From the NCBI GenBank assembly GCA_022560365.1, contig JADFTG010000093.1:1-5806 (forward strand): DNA of 5,806 bases, given 5' to 3'. Below, one piece after another: positions 1 to 3,979 of this stretch. A program made the position numbers and the translations under genes. The notes below the pieces were generated by a model. That model was not told the origin of the DNA and did no database searches. It worked only from the letters and a program-made list of their open reading frames with translations. The DNA is from Chloroflexota bacterium (GTDB lineage: Bacteria; Chloroflexota; Dehalococcoidia; SM23-28-2; RBG-16-64-32). The stretch's first letter is position 1. Every line of letters begins with the position of its first letter.

Positions 1-196
1 GGCGCGCCTGCCAGTCTTCGCGCATCTGCTCCAGGCGCGAGATGTTGCCTCCGGTCGACGTCGCCAGGCTCGTTTGCACGAGCGGCAGCAGCGCCGCGAC
101 GCCGACGACCAGTGCCGCCATGATGAGGATCACGGGGATGTTGGTGCCCTGAAGCACCTCCGGGATCGCCGAGCTGCCCTGACGGTTGGCGGCCAT
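1..196 (-). CDS. FtsL-like septum protein, N-terminal part (truncated by window edge)
   Basis: The start ATG is at 196-194 and the gene runs off the left edge after 65 codons. The visible protein has a short hydrophilic N-terminus (residues 1-19), one hydrophobic segment (about 20-40, from NIPVILIM to LLPLVQ), then a stretch starting near ISRLEQMREDW that looks like the beginning of a coiled coil. This short cytoplasmic tail, single span and extracytoplasmic coiled coil is the architecture of FtsL/DivIC-type division proteins. The gene also occupies the classic FtsL position directly after rsmH. Its start overlaps the rsmH stop by one base (TGATG), and a Shine-Dalgarno-like GAGGA lies at 207-203, six bases before the ATG, so translational coupling is likely. 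FtsL-like proteins have almost no conserved sequence, so the call rests on topology and position. A generic septum formation initiator protein is the main alternative. Confidence 0.72.
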   Translation of the reverse strand, partial: MAANRQGSSAIPEVLQGTNIPVILIMAALVVGVAALLPLVQTSLATSTGGNISRLEQMREDWQAR

Positions 197-1149
197 CAGA
201 CGTCCTCACCGATGCGCTTGGCGGCGCGTAGCTTGGCGCTGCGGCTTCGTGGGTTAGCTGTCTGCTCTTCGGGTGTCGGTGTTACCGGCCGCCGCGTGAT
301 GATGCGCAACGTCGCCTTGTGTTCGCATATGCACTGCGGCGTCTCCGGCGGACAGATGCAGTCGCGCGACTCGCGCTGCAGGAACTGCTTGACGATGCGG
401 TCTTCCAGGCTGTGGAACGAGATCACGACCAGGCGGCCGCCCGGGCCGAGGATGTTTCGTGCTTGCTCCAGCGCCGATTCAAGCGTTCGCAGCTCGTCGT
501 TGACGGCGATGCGCAGCGCCTGAAACGTCCGCGTCGCTGGATGGATCTTGCCGCGTCCCGGAACCGCCTTCGCCACGACCGACGCCAGCGCCGTCGTTGT
601 CTGCAACGGCCGTGTGCGCACGATCGCCTTCGCGATGCGCCGGCTGAACCGCTCCTCGCCGTACTCCCAGATCAGGTTGGCGATGTCGGACTCGTCATAG
701 CCGTTGACGATCTCGGCCGCCGTCAACTCTTGCTCGGGGCTGAATCGCATGTCCAGCGCCGCTTTCGTCTGAAAGCTGAAGCCGCGGCCGTCCTCTGCCA
801 GCTGCATCGACGAGATGCCGAGGTCGAAGAGAACGCCGTGCACTGGCACGAAATTGAACTCGTGCGCCGTCTTCTCCAGCTCGCGGAAGTTAACGTTGAC
901 CAGATGCACGTCGCCGTCGAAGCCCTCCAGGTTGTCGCGGGCCAGCGCCACGGCGTGCGGGTCGGCGTCGATGCCCAGCAGCATGGCGCCGGGCGCGCCG
1001 GCCTCCAGGATCAGGCGCGCATGGCCTCCTGCTCCCAGCGTGCAGTCGATGTAGCGTCCGCCGCGCTCGACCGCCAGGCGCTCGATGACCTCGTCCGTCA
1101 GGACGGGAGAGTGGACACTGGCATCCATACGGGGGGAGATTGCAACCAC
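196..1149 (-). CDS. rsmH: 16S rRNA m4C1402 N4-methyltransferase RsmH (MraW)
   Basis: RsmH uses S-adenosylmethionine to methylate N4 of C1402 in the decoding centre of 16S rRNA, acting in the cytoplasm on the small subunit. Family signatures are all present, numbering from the GTG start: HSPVL (13-17), the SAM-binding loop [11 protein letters not shown] (33-43), the acidic end of the second strand GIDADP (59-64), DLGISSMQL followed by RGFSF (109-126), SFHSLEDR (244-251), a CxC-x6-CxC cysteine cluster (264-275) and the C-terminal [11 protein letters not shown] (299-309). Length of 310-317 residues is normal. The start is uncertain: GTG at 1149 leaves a 4-base gap after mraZ and has only a weak GGA eight bases upstream. 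ATG at 1128 gives a 310-residue protein beginning [10 protein letters not shown], which matches the usual family N-terminus, but has no close ribosome site. The gene lies between mraZ and the FtsL-like gene, the standard order of the division cluster. Confidence 0.96.
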   Translation of the reverse strand: MVAISPRMDASVHSPVLTDEVIERLAVERGGRYIDCTLGAGGHARLILEAGAPGAMLLGIDADPHAVALARDNLEGFDGDVHLVNVNFRELEKTAHEFNFVPVHGVLFDLGISSMQLAEDGRGFSFQTKAALDMRFSPEQELTAAEIVNGYDESDIANLIWEYGEERFSRRIAKAIVRTRPLQTTTALASVVAKAVPGRGKIHPATRTFQALRIAVNDELRTLESALEQARNILGPGGRLVVISFHSLEDRIVKQFLQRESRDCICPPETPQCICEHKATLRIITRRPVTPTPEEQTANPRSRSAKLRAAKRIGEDV

Positions 1150-1153
1150 CTGC

Positions 1154-1579
1154 CTAGTCCACTTGGTCCTGTCCCGTGGGCGGGACCTTCGTCGTTTCTT
1201 CCACTTCCTTGTCCCAACCTTCCTGCGTCCAGATCTCCAGGCACTCGCCGGTACCGACGATGATCACGGTGCCGTTGAGGCCGATCTTCTCGCGGGAGCG
1301 CGCCGGAATAAGGATGCGACCCTGGCGGTCGAGCTCGGCTTCAAATGATTGACCCTCAAACTGGCGCCGCAGCCGGCGTCCGGCGAGGTCGGTGAGGGGC
1401 TTGGACCTGACGTCCTCCAACATCTTCCTGAAGGCCGGTTCCGGGTATACCTGAAGGCAGCCTTCTGGAAGCGGGATGATGACAGCGCGCCGCCCGGGGA
1501 AGTCCGCGCGGTACTTGGCCGGGATCGCTACCCGGCCCCTGTCATCCAGCGTGTGTTCGTAGTTGCCCAGAAAGGTCAT
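1154..1579 (-). CDS. mraZ: Transcriptional regulator MraZ
   Basis: MraZ is a small DNA-binding protein with two SpoVT-AbrB (swapped-hairpin) domains. It assembles into rings and, in Escherichia coli, represses its own division-gene operon by binding direct repeats near the promoter. The 141-residue length is typical. The N-terminus [17 protein letters not shown] is the family start, and each half has the hallmark DxxGRxxxPxxxR motif: D13-R24 ([12 protein letters not shown]) in the first domain and the matching D84-R94 region ([11 protein letters not shown]) in the second. The ATG at 1579 has a GGCAGGTAG ribosome site (AGG at 1593-1591) at suitable spacing. It is the first gene of the leftward operon and its stop lies just before rsmH. 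TGGGG repeats in the upstream leader fit autoregulation. Confidence 0.95.
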   Translation of the reverse strand: MTFLGNYEHTLDDRGRVAIPAKYRADFPGRRAVIIPLPEGCLQVYPEPAFRKMLEDVRSKPLTDLAGRRLRRQFEGQSFEAELDRQGRILIPARSREKIGLNGTVIIVGTGECLEIWTQEGWDKEVEETTKVPPTGQDQVD

Positions 1580-1621
1580 TAACGGGACTACCTGCCTTCT
1601 TCAGAATCCCGGGGGCGCGTG

Positions 1622-1630
1622 TGCTAAAAT
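1622..1630 (+). promoter_or_regulatory. Candidate extended -10 promoter reading right
   Basis: TGC-TAAAAT on the plus strand is an extended -10 motif (TGn plus a five-of-six -10). No good -35 lies at normal spacing. If active it would start near 1637 and give the moaB-type gene a leader of about 160 bases that is antisense to the mraZ leader. TACAAT at 1758-1763 is a competing candidate for the same gene, also without a -35. Neither is firm. Confidence 0.25.
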
Positions 1631-1648
1631 CGGCTCGTCCATGTGCGG

Positions 1649-1666
1649 GGCACCGGCTCCGGCGCC
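1649..1666 (-). other. GC-rich hairpin in the mraZ leader
   Basis: The leftward transcript would contain GGCGCCGG-AG-CCGGTGCC, which folds into a tight hairpin of about seven base pairs, including one G-U pair, with a 4-base loop. It lies roughly midway between the predicted transcription start and the mraZ ATG. No run of T follows it on the minus strand, so it is not an intrinsic terminator. Function unknown. Confidence 0.4.
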
Positions 1667-1696
1667 ACGGCAACCGAATAGCGGGTGAGGCGAAGC

Positions 1697-1711
1697 CCCC
1701 ACTTCTCCCCA
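1697..1711 (-). promoter_or_regulatory. Putative MraZ operator (two TGGGG repeats)
   Basis: On the minus strand TGGGG (1711-1707), a 5-base spacer AGAAG and TGGGG (1701-1697) form a direct repeat with 10-base period, within two copies of AAGTGGGG. E. coli MraZ is known to bind TGGGN repeats separated by 5 bases in the same operon control region, so the match in both sequence and spacing is close. Here the repeats fall just downstream of the predicted transcription start, where binding would block transcription. Only two direct copies are seen, against three in E. coli. A TGGGA in opposite orientation lies one period away (1717-1721, plus strand), and a further TGGGG sits in the promoter spacer (1742-1738). 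Confidence 0.65.
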
Positions 1712-1722
1712 CTTCGTGGGAG

Positions 1723-1750
1723 ATCATACCACCCCGACCCCACCTGTCAA
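1723..1750 (-). promoter_or_regulatory. Sigma70-type promoter for mraZ-rsmH-ftsL
   Basis: On the minus strand a perfect -35 TTGACA (1750-1745) is followed by a 16-base spacer and a -10 TATGAT (1728-1723, five of six consensus bases). Transcription should start near 1716, giving mraZ a leader of about 137 bases. It is the best promoter match in the window and points into the division operon. The spacer is G-rich (GGTGGGGTCGGGGTGG), which may itself be a regulator contact site. Confidence 0.8.
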
Positions 1751-1761
1751 GGGTGCATACA

Positions 1762-1777
1762 ATAATTCGCCAATTAT
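1762..1777. repeat. AT-rich inverted repeat, operator-like
   Basis: ATAATT (1762-1767), spacer CGCC and AATTAT (1772-1777) form a perfect dyad with 6-base arms. It overlaps the DnaA box and the possible rightward -10 TACAAT at 1758-1763. Both the symmetry and the location suit a dimeric regulator, but no regulator is identified. Confidence 0.4.
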
Positions 1778-1782
1778 CCACA
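1774..1782 (+). promoter_or_regulatory. Perfect DnaA box
   Basis: TTATCCACA at this position is an exact match to the high-affinity DnaA box consensus TTATNCACA. It is in the non-coding divergent region, about 24 bases upstream of the mraZ -35 element and 14 bases before the moaB-type start. A single box without neighbours is not an origin. It is better read as a possible DnaA regulatory site for one or both divergent genes, or as a chance match. Confidence 0.55.
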
Positions 1783-1795
1783 ACGATCATCTGTC

Positions 1796-2287
1796 ATGCC
1801 ATTTACCGCCGCCGTACTCACCACATCTGACCAGAGCGCGCGTGGCGAACGTGAAGACGCCTCAGGAACCATCATCAAGGACCTCCTCGCTTCTGTTGGT
1901 GCCGAGATCGCCCGCTACGAAGTCATACCTGACGACCTCGAGCGTATCTCCGAGCATCTGCGGCGCTGGGCGGACGGGGGCTCCGTGCAGCTGATCGTGA
2001 CCACGGGCGGCACGGGCCTCGGGCCGCGCGACGTCACGCCGCAGGCGACGCTTGCCGTCATCGACTACGAAGTCCCCGGCATCGCCGAAGCGATGCGCAC
2101 CGAAGGCCTGAAGCACACACCGATGTCGATGATCAGCCGCGCCGTCGCTGGCGTGCGGGGCAAGACGCTGATCGTGAACCTGCCGGGCAGCCCGAAAGGC
2201 GTGGAGGAGAACCTCTCGGCCGTGCTCCCCGTGCTTGAGCACGCCATCGAACTGATCACCGGCGAGGACTCGCCGCATCAACGCTAG
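1796..2287 (+). CDS. moaB: MogA/MoaB-family molybdenum cofactor biosynthesis protein
   Basis: Proteins of this family bind molybdopterin. MogA-type members adenylylate it before molybdenum insertion, and MoaB is the close paralogue, used for the same step in organisms without MogA. The 163-residue length fits. Visible motifs are the first strand AAVLTTSD (5-12), the phosphate/pterin-binding TTGGTGLGPRDVTP (69-82, with the conserved Asp79 and Thr81) and the PGSPKGVEEN loop (130-139). The start is set by homology, since the first strand begins at once. No Shine-Dalgarno sequence precedes the ATG. It is the first gene of the rightward group, 56 bases before trmD, an unusual partner with no obvious functional link. 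Sequence alone does not decide between MoaB and MogA roles, and no other cofactor genes are in view. Confidence 0.9.
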   Translation: MPFTAAVLTTSDQSARGEREDASGTIIKDLLASVGAEIARYEVIPDDLERISEHLRRWADGGSVQLIVTTGGTGLGPRDVTPQATLAVIDYEVPGIAEAMRTEGLKHTPMSMISRAVAGVRGKTLIVNLPGSPKGVEENLSAVLPVLEHAIELITGEDSPHQR

Positions 2288-2302
2288 TCCGCCGCAGGCG
2301 GA
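2288..2302 (+). other. Small hairpin directly after the moaB-type stop codon
   Basis: TCCGCC-GCA-GGCGGA is a perfect 6-bp stem with a 3-base loop beginning at the first base after the TAG stop. No T-run follows, so it is unlikely to terminate transcription. It could protect the upstream message 3' end or be a weak processing or pausing site before trmD. Confidence 0.4.
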
Positions 2303-2343
2303 TGGGGCGAGATGGGGAAAGACGTCTGCCCGGCGCTAAAGAC

Positions 2344-3081
2344 ATGCGCATCGACATCCTGACGCTCTTCCCCGGCATGTTCCGCGGGCCGTTCGACGAA
2401 TCGATCATCAAGCGCGCGATCGACGCCGGCCTCGTCTCGATCCACCTCCACAACGTCCGCGACTGGGCGGAGGGCAAGCATCAAGTCGCCGACGACTACG
2501 TGTACGGTGGCGGTCCCGGCATGGTGATGAAGCCGGAGCCCGTCTTCGCCGCGACGGAAGCGGTGCTGGAGATGGCGCCCGAACGCGGCCCCATCGTCCT
2601 CATGACGCCGGCCGGCCGCCAATTCGACCACGACCTGACGGTGGAGCTGGCGGCGGAAGAGCGGCTGATCGTCCTCAGCGGTCACTACGAGGGCTTCGAC
2701 GCCCGGGTGCACGAACACCTGGCGACGCACGAGGTCAGCATCGGCGATTACGTGCTCTCCGGCGGCGAGCTACCGGCGATGGTGCTCGTCGACGCCGTCG
2801 TCCGCCAGATCCCGGGCGCGCTCGGCTCTCCTGACTCCGTCGAGGACGAGTCGTTCTCGGACGGCCTGCTGGAGGCGCCGCACTACACGCGCCCACCCGA
2901 ATTCCGCGGCTGGGAAGTGCCCGGAGTGCTGCTCTCTGGCCACCACGCGGAAGTGGACAAGTGGCGGCGGCGTCAAAACCTGCTACTGACGGCTCAGCGC
3001 CGGCCGGATCTCCTGGAGCGCCTCTCCTTAAGTAAGGAAGAGAAGGAGTGGCTGTCCGAACAGCTCGGCGAGGAGATCTGA
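2344..3081 (+). CDS. trmD: tRNA (guanine-N1)-methyltransferase TrmD
   Basis: TrmD transfers a methyl group from S-adenosylmethionine to N1 of G37 next to the anticodon, preventing +1 frameshifting. It is a SPOUT-class trefoil-knot dimer. The N-terminus MRIDILTLFPGMF is diagnostic and fixes the start at 2344. An in-frame ATG at 2302 would add 14 residues that do not belong to the family. Visible motifs: VADDYVYGGGPGMVMKP (48-64), the knot GHYEGFD (113-119) and SIGDYVLSGGELPAM (132-146), Arg154, then ESFSDGLLEAPHYTRP (169-184) and the C-terminal RNA-contacting domain from about 170 to 245. Length of 245 residues is normal. The position of the catalytic Asp169 of Haemophilus/E. coli TrmD reads Glu here, with Asp at 168. 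There is no recognisable ribosome site. rplS follows after 55 bases, as in many bacteria, but the usual rpsP and rimM are not upstream. Confidence 0.96.
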   Translation: MRIDILTLFPGMFRGPFDESIIKRAIDAGLVSIHLHNVRDWAEGKHQVADDYVYGGGPGMVMKPEPVFAATEAVLEMAPERGPIVLMTPAGRQFDHDLTVELAAEERLIVLSGHYEGFDARVHEHLATHEVSIGDYVLSGGELPAMVLVDAVVRQIPGALGSPDSVEDESFSDGLLEAPHYTRPPEFRGWEVPGVLLSGHHAEVDKWRRRQNLLLTAQRRPDLLERLSLSKEEKEWLSEQLGEEI

Positions 3082-3095
3082 GCCGGCCCTTTCGG

Positions 3096-3124
3096 TTGCC
3101 CTAAGTACAACTCGCCGGTAGACT
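3096..3124 (+). promoter_or_regulatory. Weak candidate promoter for rplS
   Basis: TTGCCC (3096-3101), a 17-base spacer and TAGACT (3119-3124) give a four-of-six match at each element with ideal spacing. Transcription would start about six bases before the rplS ATG, making a nearly leaderless message. Co-transcription with trmD is equally possible, so this is only a candidate. Confidence 0.25.
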
Positions 3125-3136
3125 GGCAATGTTGCC
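3125..3136. repeat. Short dyad abutting the rplS start codon
   Basis: GGCAA-TG-TTGCC is a perfect inverted repeat ending at the base before the ATG. A third related half, TTGCC at 3096-3100, could pair alternatively with GGCAA. The sequence may be an operator or a start-site RNA structure, or chance. The short arms make this weak. Confidence 0.3.
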
Positions 3137-3880
3137 ATGGACGCCAGTTCCTACGTAGAAATCAAGCCTAATCGCAATATCCCGAGCTTCCGCTCGGGCG
3201 ATACCGTGCGTGTCCACGTCAAGGTCGTCGAGGGCGAGCGACACCGCATTCAGGTGTTCGAGGGCGTCGTCATACGCAAGAAGCGCGGCGGCATCAACTC
3301 CAACTTCACGGTGCGCCGCGTCAGCCACGGCATCGGCGTCGAGCGTGTCTTCCCGTACCACTCGCCGCTTATCGATAAGGTCGAGGTGACAAAGGTCGGT
3401 CGCGTGCGCCGCGCCAGACTCTACTACCTGCGCGACCGTGTCGGCAAGGCCGCGCGCATCCGCGCCGGCTCTCGCGAGCGCTTTGAGGAGCTGGCCGCCG
3501 AGCTGGCCGCCGGCGCTCGGCCGATCGAGGAAGAGGAGACGGAGCCCGTCGAGGCGCTCGAAGAGGGCGCAGGGGCCGAAGTGAGCGAAGAGGAAACCAC
3601 GTCTGAAGAAGAGTCCGCACCCGAAGCCAAGGCGGAGGAAGCGCCTGCGGCCGAAGAAGAGTCCGCACCCGAAGCCAAGGCGGAGGGCGAGCCTGCGGCC
3701 GAAGAAGCGTCTGCGCCGGAAGCCGAGGCGGAAGACGCGCCCGCTGCTGAGGAAGAGTCCGCACCCGAAGCCAAGGCGGAGGGCGAGCCTGCGGCCGAAG
3801 AGCAGCCTGCCGATGAGCCTGAGAAGCCCGCCGAAGAGTCCGGCGACGACGCAGGCGAGGCGGCCGAAGAACCCAGGTAG
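3137..3880 (+). CDS. rplS: Ribosomal protein bL19 with long acidic repeat tail
   Basis: bL19 sits on the large subunit at the interface with the 30S particle. Residues about 5-115 are a complete, ordinary basic bL19: [19 protein letters not shown] (15-33), [10 protein letters not shown] (37-46), [21 protein letters not shown] (57-77) and [23 protein letters not shown] (87-109). After a short helix-prone linker (113-127) comes an acidic low-complexity tail to residue 247, made mostly of Glu, Ala, Pro, Ser and Lys. Residues 157-220 are four 16-residue repeats of the type [16 protein letters not shown]. Typical bL19 is about 115-120 residues, so the tail doubles the protein. The tail is in the same open frame as the core and its codons fit the neighbouring genes. 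The ATG is set by the family start. No clear Shine-Dalgarno precedes it. A strong terminator follows the stop. Confidence 0.95.
   Translation: MDASSYVEIKPNRNIPSFRSGDTVRVHVKVVEGERHRIQVFEGVVIRKKRGGINSNFTVRRVSHGIGVERVFPYHSPLIDKVEVTKVGRVRRARLYYLRDRVGKAARIRAGSRERFEELAAELAAGARPIEEEETEPVEALEEGAGAEVSEEETTSEEESAPEAKAEEAPAAEEESAPEAKAEGEPAAEEASAPEAEAEDAPAAEEESAPEAKAEGEPAAEEQPADEPEKPAEESGDDAGEAAEEPR
3605..3796 (+). repeat. Four 48-bp in-frame tandem repeats in rplS
   Basis: Copies begin at 3605, 3653, 3701 and 3749 with an exact 48-base (16-codon) period. Copies 2 and 4 differ at only one base (GAA versus GAG in the first codon). Copies 1 and 3 resemble each other at the end of the unit (EAPAA and DAPAA, against GEPAA), suggesting a 96-base duplication on top of the 48-base unit. 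A degenerate remnant continues from 3797. The near identity of copies 2 and 4 points to recent expansion or gene conversion. Confidence 0.9.
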
Positions 3881-3903
3881 AGCGAATCGCGTCCCGCCAC
3901 ACG

Positions 3904-3929
3904 GCCCGCCACGGCGGGCTTTTTTCTTT
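3904..3929 (+). terminator. Rho-independent terminator after rplS
   Basis: GCCCGCC-AC-GGCGGGC (3904-3919) is a perfect GC-rich stem, folding as six pairs with a 4-base loop. It is followed immediately by six T, then C and three T (to 3929). It lies 24 bases past the rplS stop and should end the moaB-trmD-rplS transcript. Confidence 0.93.
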
Positions 3930-3966
3930 GCCCGCCGTAGCGCTATGAGCTTGCGCCCGGCCTTCC

Positions 3967-3972
3967 TATACT
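3967..3972 (+). promoter_or_regulatory. -10 element of a probable leaderless priA promoter
   Basis: TATACT (five of six consensus bases) ends seven bases before the priA ATG at 3980, so transcription would begin at or within a base of the start codon. This is the spacing expected of leaderless messages. The only ribosome-site-like string, GAGG at 3974-3977, is too close (two bases) to the ATG to work normally. No good -35 is visible. Confidence 0.5.
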
Positions 3973-3979
3973 TGAGGCG

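Larger units (their letters stand above)
1580..1795. promoter_or_regulatory. Divergent control region between mraZ and the moaB-type gene
   Basis: This is the only sizeable non-coding stretch between the two divergent gene groups. Its right half (about 1755-1795) is clearly richer in A/T than the surrounding genes. It contains a leftward sigma70-like promoter, paired MraZ-type repeats, a GC-rich hairpin in the mraZ leader, a perfect DnaA box, an AT-rich dyad and candidate rightward -10 elements. I see no convincing small coding sequence or known riboswitch in it. Confidence 0.8.

Noticed and set aside
319..1263. Open frame of 314 codons on the plus strand over rsmH and mraZ
   Set aside because: Antisense to two well-supported genes, arginine/histidine/leucine-rich with no recognisable domain, typical of GC-rich shadow frames.
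1762..1782. Replication origin at the DnaA box and AT-rich patch
   Set aside because: Only one DnaA box is seen, the AT-rich stretch is very short, and dnaA, dnaN or other origin neighbours are absent.
1542..1790. Minus-strand open frame upstream of and overlapping the mraZ start
   Set aside because: It begins upstream of the predicted mraZ transcription start, runs through the promoter and operator, and its sequence has no protein-like pattern.
1862..2281. Minus-strand open frame within the moaB-type gene
   Set aside because: Antisense shadow of a gene with clear MogA/MoaB motifs, with no independent start signals.
2288..2302. Hairpin after the moaB-type gene as an intrinsic terminator
   Set aside because: No run of T follows the short stem. 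The downstream bases are G-rich.
2302..2343. Upstream in-frame ATG giving TrmD 14 extra residues
   Set aside because: The extra residues do not match the family, whose proteins start at MRIDILTLFP. The ATG at 2302 also overlaps a hairpin and has its purine-rich sequence directly abutting the codon.
3605..3796. Regular repeats in rplS as a CRISPR array
   Set aside because: The repeats are directly tandem without unique spacers, are in frame and encode a low-complexity peptide.
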